Shown: piece after piece, positions 34,879 through 43,666 of the stretch
How the letters are laid out: every line of letters starts with the position of its first letter
How positions within the stretch are numbered: position 1 is the stretch's first letter
Program-made: the position numbers and the translations under genes
NCBI RefSeq assembly: GCF_014191605.1
Contig: NZ_JACHWU010000009.1
Span: forward strand, 22,016 to 86,015
Length of the DNA: 64,000 bases
Direction of reading: 5' to 3'
DNA from: Prauserella isguenensis
GTDB lineage: Bacteria > Actinomycetota > Actinomycetes > Mycobacteriales > Pseudonocardiaceae
The notes under the pieces: model-generated
Database searches by the model: none
Seen by the model: only the letters and a program-made list of their open reading frames with translations
What the model was told of the DNA's origin: nothing

Positions 34879-34894
34879 TACATCGGAATATGTA
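34879..34894. promoter_or_regulatory. TetR operator candidate
   Basis: TACATCGGAATATGTA is an inverted repeat (TACAT/ATGTA) 18 bp before the TetR ATG. Its left half TACATCGG recurs at 34929-34936, 50 bp away, nearer the dehydrogenase gene. Confidence 0.6.
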
Positions 34895-34898
34895 AGAC

Positions 34899-34924
34899 CC
34901 CTCTCACGTCGTTACGTGAGAGGG
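34899..34924. promoter_or_regulatory. Perfect 11-bp hairpin in the TetR/dehydrogenase gap
   Basis: CCCTCTCACGT and ACGTGAGAGGG flank a CGTT loop. It lies between the two TACATCGG copies, so it may be an operator or a leader hairpin of the dehydrogenase mRNA. Confidence 0.55.
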
Positions 34925-34966
34925 CCCTTACATCGGGCCTCGTGATCGAGTATCTCAGGAGTTCTG

Positions 34967-36016
34967 ATGAGCACAACGACGCACGCCATCGCCGCGCCCG
35001 GCCCTGGGGCGCCGCTCGAGCAGACGACGATCGAGCGGCGCGACCTGCGTCCCGACGACGTCCTGATCGACATCGCCTACGCGGGTATCTGCCACAGCGA
35101 CATCCACCAGGCCCGCGGCGAATGGGGCGAGGCGATCTTCCCGATGGTGCCCGGGCACGAGATCGCGGGCACGGTCGCCGCGGTCGGCTCCGCGGTGACC
35201 GAGTACCAGGTCGGAGACCGGGTCGGCGTCGGCTGCATGGTCGACTCGTGCGGCGAGTGCGAGTACTGCCAGGCGGGCACCGAGCAGTTCTGCGTCAAGG
35301 GCAACGTGCAGACCTACAACGGCGTCGGCTTCGACGGCGAGCCCACCTACGGCGGCTACAGCCGGCAGGTCGTCGTCACCAGCGCCTTCGTGTGCCGGAT
35401 CCCGGACGGCATCGGCCTCGACGTCGCCGCGCCGCTGCTCTGCGCGGGCGTCACCACCTACTCGCCGCTGCGCCAGTGGGGCGCCGGCCCCGGCAAGAAG
35501 GTCGCGGTCGTCGGCCTCGGCGGCCTGGGCCACATGGCGGTGAAGCTGGCGGCCGCGATGGGCGCCGAGGTGACGGTGCTGAGCCAGAGCCTGAAGAAGC
35601 AGAAGGACGGCAAGCGGCTCGGCGCGACCGACTACTACGCCACCGCCGACGAGTCGACCTTCGACGTGCTGCGCGGGCGGTTCGACCTGATCCTCAACAC
35701 CGTGTCGGCACAGATCCCGGTCGACGCCTACCTCGGGCTGCTGCGGACCGGCGGCGCGATGGTGAACGTCGGCGCGCCCGGCGAGCCGCTGTCGTACAAC
35801 GCGTTCTCACTGATCGCGGGCAACAAGGCGCTGGCCGGTTCGATGATCGGCGGCATCCCGGAGACCCAGGAGATGCTGAACTTCTGCGCCGAGCACGGGA
35901 TCGGCGCAGAGATCGAAACGATCTCTGCCGACGACGTCAACGAGGCCTACGAGCGCGTGTCGGCCAGCGACGTGCGCTACCGCTTCGTGATCGACACCGC
36001 CACGATCGGCGCCTGA
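34967..36016 (+). CDS. Zinc-dependent NAD(P) alcohol dehydrogenase
   Basis: The 349-residue medium-chain dehydrogenase has the catalytic zinc site (GICHSDIH and [10 protein letters not shown]), the four-cysteine structural zinc loop ([15 protein letters not shown]) and the Rossmann motif [18 protein letters not shown]. The sequence is of the cinnamyl-alcohol/YahK-like class, which reduces or oxidises many aldehydes and alcohols; the native substrate is open. An AGGAG site precedes the ATG. It is likely controlled by the divergent TetR protein and ends at a strong hairpin. Confidence 0.9.
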   Translation: MSTTTHAIAAPGPGAPLEQTTIERRDLRPDDVLIDIAYAGICHSDIHQARGEWGEAIFPMVPGHEIAGTVAAVGSAVTEYQVGDRVGVGCMVDSCGECEYCQAGTEQFCVKGNVQTYNGVGFDGEPTYGGYSRQVVVTSAFVCRIPDGIGLDVAAPLLCAGVTTYSPLRQWGAGPGKKVAVVGLGGLGHMAVKLAAAMGAEVTVLSQSLKKQKDGKRLGATDYYATADESTFDVLRGRFDLILNTVSAQIPVDAYLGLLRTGGAMVNVGAPGEPLSYNAFSLIAGNKALAGSMIGGIPETQEMLNFCAEHGIGAEIETISADDVNEAYERVSASDVRYRFVIDTATIGA

Positions 36017-36021
36017 CGACT

Positions 36022-36062
36022 CCACCGGCGGCCCGGGGGTCTCTCCTCCGGACCGCCGGTGG
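36022..36062 (+). terminator. Hairpin terminator after the alcohol dehydrogenase
   Basis: CCACCGGCGG (36022-36031) pairs with CCGCCGGTGG (36053-36062), and the inner CCGG...CCGG bases extend the stem. It begins 6 bp after the stop codon. Confidence 0.8.
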
Positions 36063-36205
36063 CCATCGTGCATCTGCCACTCGGCGCAGAGACAGGACGA
36101 CCTGCGTGCGGGCACGTCCACCACCCACAGCGACCACCACCACAGCGAGCCGTGACCATGCGATGGCGACGCCGCAGCACACGCAGTGCCGACGATGGGC
36201 GGCTA

Positions 36206-36211
36206 TAGAGT
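36206..36211 (+). promoter_or_regulatory. -10 hexamer for the aftA leaderless start
   Basis: TAGAGT is followed by seven bases and GTG at 36219, the spacing of a leaderless actinobacterial transcript. No ribosome-binding site is seen. Confidence 0.5.
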
Positions 36212-36218
36212 GCCGAGC

Positions 36219-38174
36219 GTGAGTACCACCACGCTGGGAGCCGACGTGAACACCGACGCGGACGAGAAGGACCTCGACGCACCGGGCCCGCGGCAGCCCG
36301 CGGGCGGTGTCACACGCCGGGTCGCGCGGCGGATCGGACGTCGGATCGGACCGTCCACCACGGCCATCGCAGGCTACGTCGCCATGATGGCGCTGTCGTG
36401 GCTGCTGGTCGAGGTAGCCGGCCTCAGCCCGCTCACCCTGCGCGGGGCGGTCACGCCGATCGCCGCCGGAGCCGTGGTCGCCGTCATCGCGATCGCACTG
36501 GCGATCCGGTTCGCCTCCGACCGCCTCGCGGGCGCGGTCGCGGGTCTGTACGCGGGCTGGATCGGTCTGGTACTCATCAACGCGCTGCACGGCACGCCCT
36601 TCGGCCACAACGAGCTGCACAACTGGGACACCGTCCGGATGTCCGCGCTGGCCAACCGGCTGACCACCACGTGGCGCAGCACCGACGCGTTCCTTCCCGG
36701 ACTGCCGTCCGAGTACCCCGTGCTGTATCCGTGGCTGGTGGCCCGCGCCTCCGAACTTCTCGACCGGCCCACCTGGAGCCTGGTCGGGGGCATGGAGATC
36801 CTGTTCATCTCGGCGTCGGCGCTCGTGGCCTTTCTGCTGTGGCGCAGGCTCACGACCCCGCCCGTCGCACTGGCCATGGCCGCCGTCGCCCCGGTCGTGT
36901 TCATGCACGGTCACAAGAGCTACGAGATCCTCACCCTCGCGGTGTTCGTGCCGTGGGCGCTCGCCACGTTCGCGGGCCTGTCGCGCGAGCGGGGCGGTCT
37001 GCACTGGCTGCCCGCGGGCGTCATCGGTGGGCTGTTCGTCTGCACCTACACCGGGTACCTGGTGTTCGGCGCGGCAGGCGGACTGGCGATCATCGCCGCA
37101 CGGCTGCTGCGACCGAACCGCAAGCCGTACCTGCTCCATCTCCTCGGCGTGCTGGTGACCTCGGTCGTCGTGTCGTCGTGGTACGTCGTCCCGCTGGTGT
37201 GGGCCTACCTCACGAAGACGCGCAACGTCGTCTCCGACACCTATCCGAACATCGTCATCGGCGAGGATCCGGTGCCGCTGCCGTTCCTCGAGGTCACCCC
37301 CATCGGACTGCTGACTCTGGTCGGACTGTTCGGCCTGTTCTGGTACCGCAAGCGCGAATGGTGGGCCCTGCCCATGCTGCTGTTGCTCGGCGGCATCTAC
37401 CTGTACTGGGCCGTCTACATGGTCCAGTTGGTCGGCAACGGGCACACCGGGTTCCTCGTGAAGATCCCCCGCATGGTGACCATGGTGCTGGTGACGGCCG
37501 GCGTGCTCACGCTGGTGCGCGCGGCAAAACCGCTGGCCGAGCGGTTCCGGCTCGTACCGCCGCGCAGTGTCGGCGTCGCCGCACTGGCCGTGCTGCTGGT
37601 GTCGTCGGGACTGCTGGCGTGGGACAAGTGGACACCCGGCAACCCCAAGGGTTTCGCCGACGCGGAACCGCAGGTACAGCAGTCTCAGCTCGAACCCAAT
37701 CCCGCGCTGCACGCCCACATGCAGCCGGGCCCCGACGGCGAACCGTCCAGGTTCGTCCCGCGAGACCTGGTCGCCACGCCGATGCCCGCGGACCGGATCG
37801 CCGCCGAGGTCGAGGCACGACTCGGCCCCGACGCGCGGCCGATGTCACTGTCGACCGACATGCGGCTCTACGCCTACGAGCTCTGGTGGGGCTACCTGCA
37901 GCGCGGCCACTACTCGGCCAACAGCCTCATGCGCTACACCGATCGGTCGGCCGAGCTGGAGAAACTCGAGGCGATCACGGATCCCGAGCGGTTCGCGGCC
38001 GCGTCGGCCGACACGCGGTTCGGCGGCATCGACGTGTTCGTGCTGCGGAAGGACGACGGCGGCTGGTACTTCAACAACCGCGTCACCTTCGACCCCGCGT
38101 CCTTCCGCGGCGGCGCGTTCGACATCGTCGACGACCTGCCTGCCGGCCTCGTGCTCGCCGTGCGGAATCCGTGA
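36219..38174 (+). CDS. aftA: AftA-like galactan 5-O-arabinofuranosyltransferase
   Basis: The 651-residue membrane protein has about 11-13 helices in the first 490 residues, then an extracytoplasmic C-terminal domain (DMRLYAYELWWGYLQRGHYSANSLMRY, RFGGIDVFVLRKDDGGWYFNNRVTFDP). This is the AftA architecture. AftA transfers the first arabinofuranose from decaprenyl-phosphoarabinose onto galactan during arabinogalactan synthesis. The motif HNELHNWDTVR in the first large loop includes the acidic residues expected of GT-C enzymes. It is not next to other arabinogalactan genes here. GTG 36219 was chosen; GTG 36246 with a GGGAG site is the alternative. Confidence 0.8.
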   Translation: MSTTTLGADVNTDADEKDLDAPGPRQPAGGVTRRVARRIGRRIGPSTTAIAGYVAMMALSWLLVEVAGLSPLTLRGAVTPIAAGAVVAVIAIALAIRFASDRLAGAVAGLYAGWIGLVLINALHGTPFGHNELHNWDTVRMSALANRLTTTWRSTDAFLPGLPSEYPVLYPWLVARASELLDRPTWSLVGGMEILFISASALVAFLLWRRLTTPPVALAMAAVAPVVFMHGHKSYEILTLAVFVPWALATFAGLSRERGGLHWLPAGVIGGLFVCTYTGYLVFGAAGGLAIIAARLLRPNRKPYLLHLLGVLVTSVVVSSWYVVPLVWAYLTKTRNVVSDTYPNIVIGEDPVPLPFLEVTPIGLLTLVGLFGLFWYRKREWWALPMLLLLGGIYLYWAVYMVQLVGNGHTGFLVKIPRMVTMVLVTAGVLTLVRAAKPLAERFRLVPPRSVGVAALAVLLVSSGLLAWDKWTPGNPKGFADAEPQVQQSQLEPNPALHAHMQPGPDGEPSRFVPRDLVATPMPADRIAAEVEARLGPDARPMSLSTDMRLYAYELWWGYLQRGHYSANSLMRYTDRSAELEKLEAITDPERFAAASADTRFGGIDVFVLRKDDGGWYFNNRVTFDPASFRGGAFDIVDDLPAGLVLAVRNP

Positions 38175-38184
38175 TCCCCCGGCA

Positions 38185-39489
38185 TCACTCGAGCAGGCCC
38201 ATCACGCCGGGCAGCCCGAGCGACAACTCGGGCACGAACGTGACGGCCAGCAGTACCACGATGAGTCCGGCGAAGTACGGCAACAGTTTCGGCACGACCT
38301 GTTCGATCGACACGCCGCTGACGCCGGTGCCGACGAACAGGACCGAACCCACGGGCGGAGTCATCGTTCCGATGCACATCGCGAGGATGAGCACCATGCC
38401 GAAGTGGACCGGGTCCATTCCGAGTTCCTCGGAGATCGGCAGCAGGATCGGCGTGAAGATGAGGATCGCCGGCGTGATGTCCATGAACGTGCCGACGATC
38501 AGCAGCACGAGGAGCATCAGCAGCAGGATGACCGTCTTCGAGTCGGCGACCGACAGCAGCGTGTCCGTGATGGCCCCCGGGATACCGGTGTAGGCCATCA
38601 CCCAGGACATGCCCGCGGACGCGGCGATGAGGAACATGACGATGCCGGTCGCGGTGACCGTGCGGGTCACGACCTCCTTGAGATCCCGCCACGACATGCT
38701 GCGGTACGCCAGCGCCAGCACCAGGGTGTACAGCACGGCGATGCCGGCACCCTCGGTCGCGGTGAAGACGCCGAACACGATGCCGCCCACCACGACGACG
38801 ATCAGCAGCAGTCCGGGCACGGCCCTGAGGAGCACCCGCGCGGCCTCGGCCATCCCGACTCGGCCCAGCTTCGGGTACCGCTGCCGCCGCGTGAACACGT
38901 ACGCGATCGTCATGATCACGAGGCCCATGAGGATGCCCGGTACGTATCCGGCCATGAACAGCGCCGACACCGACACCCCGCCCGCGACGGTCGAGTAGAC
39001 GATCGCGGCCGTCGTCGGCGGGATGAGCAGGCCGGTCGGGGCGGAGGCGACGTTCACCGCGGCACCGAACGCGGGGTCGTAGCCCGCCTCCTTCTGGCGG
39101 TCGTGCAGGGTGCTGCCGACCGCGGCGGCCGACGCGACGGCCGAACCGGACAGGGACCCGAACAGGGTGTTGGCCAGCACGTTGGTGTGAGCCAGTGCGC
39201 CCGGTACCCGTCCCACCGCGACGAGCGCGAGGTCGACGAGTCTGCGGGCGATGCCACCGGTGTTCATGATGTTGCCCGCGAAGATGAACAGCGGGACGGC
39301 CAGCAACGAGAAGCTCTCGATGCCGACGTTCATCTGCTGGCCGACGATGTAGGTGGCGTCATCCCACGGCAGGAACATCAGCGCGGTCACCAGCGAGGCG
39401 ACACCGAGCGAGACCGAGATGGGCACGCCGGAGAACAGCAGGATGAGGAAGGCGCCGAACAGGATGGCGGCCGCGGTCAGAGCACCCAT
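38185..39489 (-). CDS. TRAP transporter large permease, DctM type
   Basis: The 434-residue protein has about 12 helices and the DctM family pattern (GVPISVSLGVASL, LLAVPLFIFAGNIMNTGGIARRLVDLA, GSLSGSAVASAAAVGSTL, FMDITPAILIFTPILLPI, TPPVGSVLFV). It catalyses sodium-driven uptake of an organic acid delivered by the binding protein. Its ATG shares one base with the DctQ stop. It is the last gene of the TRAP set and convergent with aftA, 10 bp apart. Uronate uptake is inferred from the neighbours. Confidence 0.92.
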   Translation of the reverse strand: MGALTAAAILFGAFLILLFSGVPISVSLGVASLVTALMFLPWDDATYIVGQQMNVGIESFSLLAVPLFIFAGNIMNTGGIARRLVDLALVAVGRVPGALAHTNVLANTLFGSLSGSAVASAAAVGSTLHDRQKEAGYDPAFGAAVNVASAPTGLLIPPTTAAIVYSTVAGGVSVSALFMAGYVPGILMGLVIMTIAYVFTRRQRYPKLGRVGMAEAARVLLRAVPGLLLIVVVVGGIVFGVFTATEGAGIAVLYTLVLALAYRSMSWRDLKEVVTRTVTATGIVMFLIAASAGMSWVMAYTGIPGAITDTLLSVADSKTVILLLMLLVLLIVGTFMDITPAILIFTPILLPISEELGMDPVHFGMVLILAMCIGTMTPPVGSVLFVGTGVSGVSIEQVVPKLLPYFAGLIVVLLAVTFVPELSLGLPGVMGLLE

Positions 39490-40001
39490 CAGTCTGTCCC
39501 CTCCGTCTCGATCGGGACCTCACCGGTGAGGTCCTCCCAGATGTTGAGCACCTGCGCGAACACGATCGCCACACCGGCGATCGGTCCGATCGTGTAGACC
39601 AGGCCGCGCGACACTCCCAGCAACGCCGAGTAGTTGGTGTCCGCGCTGAGCGCGAGCATCGTGCCGCCGATCACCAGCACGACGACGGCGAACACCAGCA
39701 CGAGGACGTCCGTGCCGACGATCAGCCCGCGCTGCACCGGAGGCGCGAACTTGTCCCGCAGGAACAGCAACGACATGTGCTTGCGGTGCAGGAAGGCGTA
39801 CGCGGCGCTGATCATCGACGTCCAGATGAGGGCGTAGCGCACGAGTTCCTCGGTGAAGGCCGCGGGCGTTCCCAGCACGTAGCGGGTGAACACCTGGTAC
39901 AGCACCAACAGGGTCATGAGGACGAGCAGGGTGCCCGCGACGGCGGCGAGGACGCCGCCGAGTACCCGCCGGACCCGGTTCAGGCGATCGCGTGTGGTCA
40001 T
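39489..40001 (-). CDS. TRAP transporter small permease, DctQ type
   Basis: The 170-residue protein has four helices and the DctQ hallmarks VFTRYVLGTPAAFTEELVRYALIWTSMISAAYAF. It forms the membrane complex with DctM. Six bases separate it from the binding-protein gene upstream. Confidence 0.9.
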   Translation of the reverse strand: MTTRDRLNRVRRVLGGVLAAVAGTLLVLMTLLVLYQVFTRYVLGTPAAFTEELVRYALIWTSMISAAYAFLHRKHMSLLFLRDKFAPPVQRGLIVGTDVLVLVFAVVVLVIGGTMLALSADTNYSALLGVSRGLVYTIGPIAGVAIVFAQVLNIWEDLTGEVPIETEGTD

Positions 40002-40007
40002 AGATCC

Positions 40008-41042
40008 TCAGTTCCTTCCCGACTCGATGACCGAGAGGAGCTGTGCGACCTCCGGGTACTGCGCGGCGTATCGGTCGACGACAGGCCGGGTGGCCTTCCG
40101 GAAGGCCTCGGTGTCGACGTCGGTGACGAACCGGACGCCCATCTCCTTCGCCTCGGCGACCGACTCCTCGATGCGCTTCGCCCACGCGACCTTCTGCCGC
40201 TCGGTCGAGGCACGGGCGGCCTCGGAGAGCAGTTTCGCGTCGGCCGGGGAAAGCCGGTCCCACGTCTCGGTGCCGATCACGAGCATGTCCGGGATCCAGG
40301 TGTGCTCGGTCATCGAGAACACTTTGGACACCTCGCCGTGCGCGCTGTCGGTCAACACGGTCTCGTTGCTCTCTGCGCCGTCGATCAGGCCGGTCTGCAG
40401 CGAGGTGTAGGTGTCGCCGAAGGCCATCACGACCGGTGCGGCTCCAAGCGCACCGACGAAATCGGTCTGGGACCGCATGTCCTGCACGCGCAGCTTCAGC
40501 CCCCGCAGGTCCGCCGGCTTCCGCACGGGGGTGCCCCGCGTGTAGAACGACCGCGCACCGGAGCTGTAATAGGTGAGGCCGAGGAATCCCTTGTCCGCCG
40601 TGGAACGGAAGTACTCCGCCATCTCGGGCGAGTCCATCACCTCGTGGAACTCCCGCTCGGAGTCGAACAGGTACGGCAGGCCGAAGGTGTGGTAACCGGG
40701 GTCGTAGGTCGCCAGTCCCGGCGCGCTGACCCGCGTCATGTCGACGATGCCCTCGTGGAGCTGGCCGAGCACGTCCGGTTCGTCGCCCAGCTGGCCGTTG
40801 CCGTAGATCTTCACCACGATCCGGCCGCCGCTGCGCCGCTCGACGTCCTCGGCGAACGAGGCGAGCGCCTGGGAGGTGACGTGGTCGTCGCCGAGGTTGT
40901 TCGCCAGGGTCAACACCAGCGGGTTCTGCGGTGTCGCCTCGACGCTCGTCCGTGCGCCCGACGTGGGCGCGCACGCGCCCACGGCCGCGACGAGGATCAG
41001 GGCAACGATGCCGCTGATGCCACTGATCAGTCGGTTCCTCAT
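40008..41042 (-). CDS. TRAP transporter substrate-binding lipoprotein, DctP type
   Basis: The 344-residue protein has a lipoprotein signal (LILVAAVGAC) and DctP features: VLTLANNLGDDHVTSQALASFAEDVERRSGGRI, the LKLRVQD motif with the carboxylate-binding Arg, and GDTYTSLQTGLIDGAESNE. It would capture a sugar acid outside the cell. Genes for hexuronate breakdown surround it, making glucuronate, galacturonate or a uronoside the likely ligand. The start is 12 bp from the stop of the GH31 gene. Confidence 0.9.
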   Translation of the reverse strand: MRNRLISGISGIVALILVAAVGACAPTSGARTSVEATPQNPLVLTLANNLGDDHVTSQALASFAEDVERRSGGRIVVKIYGNGQLGDEPDVLGQLHEGIVDMTRVSAPGLATYDPGYHTFGLPYLFDSEREFHEVMDSPEMAEYFRSTADKGFLGLTYYSSGARSFYTRGTPVRKPADLRGLKLRVQDMRSQTDFVGALGAAPVVMAFGDTYTSLQTGLIDGAESNETVLTDSAHGEVSKVFSMTEHTWIPDMLVIGTETWDRLSPADAKLLSEAARASTERQKVAWAKRIEESVAEAKEMGVRFVTDVDTEAFRKATRPVVDRYAAQYPEVAQLLSVIESGRN

Positions 41043-41054
41043 GGCCTGCCTTCC

Positions 41055-43574
41055 TCACATGCCGATCATGTCGACGGGCTCGAACGAGACGTCGACGGTG
41101 AGATCACCGCCGGGATCGGGGGTTTTGATCAGCACGGACCCGAGCCCGATGTCGTAGTGCCAGCCCATCTCGGCGGCGTCGAACCGGCCGCGGTGCAGGA
41201 ACTGCGGGAGGCGCTCGCCGTCGAGGTCGACGCGGTGCGGACACCGCCCCGGCCGGACGACGTCGAACAGCAGCCTCTGGACGGAGCTGCGGTACTCGCC
41301 GCGCCGGGACAGCTGCACCTGCACCCGCTCCCCTGCGCTCATGCGGACCTCGGTCTCTCGGAACGCGCCCCGTTCGTGATCGCGGGTGAGGCCGTCGTCC
41401 TCGTACAGCGTGAACCGTCCGTCCCGGTCCGGGACACAGATCAGCCGCAGCTCCGTCACCTCGTCGCGGGTGAGGCTGTCCAGGCGGTTCTCCGCGAGCG
41501 GCACGATGCCGCCGCCGCGCAGCAGCAGCGGGATGGAGCCGAGATCGACCGGCCTGTCCACGACCCGGCCGCCCTCGTGGCGTTCCCGGGTCCAGAAGTC
41601 GTAGAACACCTCGCCCGCGGGCAGGTGCACGCTGCGGGTGTCGAGCCCCGGGTCGAGCACGTTCGCGACGAGCAGCGAGTCGCCGAGCATGAAATCCTCG
41701 AAGACCTCGTCGACGGCCGGGTCGTCCTGGAAGACGCTGACCAGCGGCTCCATGATCGGCCCGCCGGTCGCCGCGGCCCGCGCCGTGAGCGAGTACAGGT
41801 ACGGGAAGAGCCGGTAGCGCAGCTTGATGGCGTCCCGGACGTAGTGCGTGTGGTCGGGGTACATCCACGGTTCGGTCACCGTGTTGTCGGAGTTGACCGA
41901 GTGGATCGACAGCCGCGGCTGGAAGACGCCGTGCTGGACCCAGCGGACCAGCAGCTCCGGATCCGGCGCGGGCCCATGGAATCCGCCGATGTCGCAGCCG
42001 TGGTGCGGAAAGCCGGACAGGCCCATCCCGAGGATCGTGGCGACGTTGTGCCGCAACGACTCCCACGACGTGGCGTTGTCACCGGCCCAGCTCTGGGCGT
42101 AGCGCTGGATGCCGGCGTGACCGGAACGGCACACGATGAACGGCCGGGCGTTCGGCGCCGTCTCCGCGACGGCGTCACGACTCACGTGGCACATGAGATT
42201 CGGCATCACGCTGCGCAGCCGGCCGATCGTCGATCCGGCGCCCTCGAAGTCGACCCGGGAGTCGGTGTCGACGATGCCGTCGTACTCGCAGTTGTCGTTC
42301 CACACCGACGTCGTGCCCTTCCTCAGCACCGCGTCGGTGAGCCAAGCCCGCCACGCCTCCCGCGCGGCGGGCTTGGTGAAGTCGACGAACCGGCCCTGCC
42401 CGCCCCACCAGGCCCCGACCGCGGGCCCTTCGCCGTGAGCCTCGGCGGCGTCGGCGCTGCGGGTGACGAAGACGTCCTGGTCGCGAAATTCCTCGAGTCC
42501 AGGGTGGACGTCGAGGACGCCGGGCTTGACGTTCGGTGACACGGTGATGCCGCACTCGGCCATCGCCGCGAAGAAGGCCTCGGGGTCGGGGAACCGGCGC
42601 TCGTTCCACGTGAAGACGCATCGCTTCGGCCCGGCCTCGGTGTCCTGGGTGGTGTAGCCGGACGAGAGCTGGAACCCGTCGACGGGGATTCCCTCTTCCC
42701 GGGCGAGGTCGATGAAATCGGTGATCGCCCTGTCGCCGTCGGAGTCCACTTCGGAGTAATACATGGACGAGGCCAGGTAGCCCAGCGCGTACTTGGGCAG
42801 CAGCGGCGGCCTGCCGGTGAGTGTCGCGTAGCGCCGCACCACGTCCCGCATACCCGGACCCGCGATGAGGAAGAGGTCGACGTCGCCGCCGTCCGCGCGG
42901 TAGCGGCTGTGCGGGGGCCAGTAATTGCTCCGCTGCCTGCCGAGATCGAATTCGCAGTCGTAGGTGTTGTGGTAGAAATAGCCGACCGCTTTCCGGTTCT
43001 CCCGGTTCAACTTGAGATAGAACGGGATGTGTTTGTACAGCGGATCGGTTTCGCGTGGGTCGTAACCGAGCGCATCCTTCGGGCTCATCGTGATGAGCTT
43101 CTGCGCCTTGTTCAGCGGACCGGTGGTCTCACCGAAACCGTAGAAGGCGTCGCCGGCGGAGATCTCGCTCGTGTGGCTGCGGCGGCCGTTCGCGTCGGCC
43201 AGGTAGCCGAGCCCGGCGACGTCGGAGTGCAGCAGGGTTCCCTCGGCGTCGTGGACGCGGATCCGGAACGGGTCCTTCTCGATGTCCACCCGCAGGTTCC
43301 CGCCGGTCATGCGGACGTGGTCGCCCCGGTCGTCGAGTTCGAACGGCTCCGGCACCACCCGGGTGCGTTCGGCGCCGAAGAACGCGTCGAGCCGGTCGGG
43401 CCACGCCGTCGTGGTCAGCGTGTAGGACTCCTCGGCGAAATCGCCGTCGAAACCGGCTCGAATGCGCAGAATGCCGTCGGCCACGACGACGAGCCGGATT
43501 TCGACACCGTCGGTGTGAATCCGGACCCACTCGCCTGCCCGCTGCACTCGTTCGACTCGTGATGTGACACGCAC
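41055..43574 (-). CDS. GH31-family alpha-glycosidase
   Basis: The 839-residue enzyme has the GH31 layout: an N-terminal beta domain with FYGFGETTGPLNK, a central barrel with the nucleophile in SVWNDNCEYDG (Asp427) and the acid/base in SWAGDNATSWESL (Asp499), and a C-terminal beta region. No signal peptide is seen, so it acts in the cytoplasm on imported substrate. GH31 enzymes cleave alpha-glucosides, xylosides, galactosides or sulfoquinovosides. Within a uronate cluster it may release an alpha-linked uronic acid or its partner sugar. GTG 43574 is preferred because of GAGAGAAG five bases upstream. Confidence 0.87.
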   Translation of the reverse strand: MRVTSRVERVQRAGEWVRIHTDGVEIRLVVVADGILRIRAGFDGDFAEESYTLTTTAWPDRLDAFFGAERTRVVPEPFELDDRGDHVRMTGGNLRVDIEKDPFRIRVHDAEGTLLHSDVAGLGYLADANGRRSHTSEISAGDAFYGFGETTGPLNKAQKLITMSPKDALGYDPRETDPLYKHIPFYLKLNRENRKAVGYFYHNTYDCEFDLGRQRSNYWPPHSRYRADGGDVDLFLIAGPGMRDVVRRYATLTGRPPLLPKYALGYLASSMYYSEVDSDGDRAITDFIDLAREEGIPVDGFQLSSGYTTQDTEAGPKRCVFTWNERRFPDPEAFFAAMAECGITVSPNVKPGVLDVHPGLEEFRDQDVFVTRSADAAEAHGEGPAVGAWWGGQGRFVDFTKPAAREAWRAWLTDAVLRKGTTSVWNDNCEYDGIVDTDSRVDFEGAGSTIGRLRSVMPNLMCHVSRDAVAETAPNARPFIVCRSGHAGIQRYAQSWAGDNATSWESLRHNVATILGMGLSGFPHHGCDIGGFHGPAPDPELLVRWVQHGVFQPRLSIHSVNSDNTVTEPWMYPDHTHYVRDAIKLRYRLFPYLYSLTARAAATGGPIMEPLVSVFQDDPAVDEVFEDFMLGDSLLVANVLDPGLDTRSVHLPAGEVFYDFWTRERHEGGRVVDRPVDLGSIPLLLRGGGIVPLAENRLDSLTRDEVTELRLICVPDRDGRFTLYEDDGLTRDHERGAFRETEVRMSAGERVQVQLSRRGEYRSSVQRLLFDVVRPGRCPHRVDLDGERLPQFLHRGRFDAAEMGWHYDIGLGSVLIKTPDPGGDLTVDVSFEPVDMIGM

Positions 43575-43666
43575 GGGAACTTCTCTCGATCCGACGAATT
43601 GCTTACTGTCCGGGAGACGACGCCTGCACCTGTTCCGACGCGGAAACGACGGGGTGCGGGCGCGAC

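Noticed and set aside
33164..36016. Siderophore or diaminopropionate biosynthetic cluster
   Set aside because: Only the SbnB-like gene is present. No SbnA, NRPS, NIS synthetase or siderophore transporter lies nearby.
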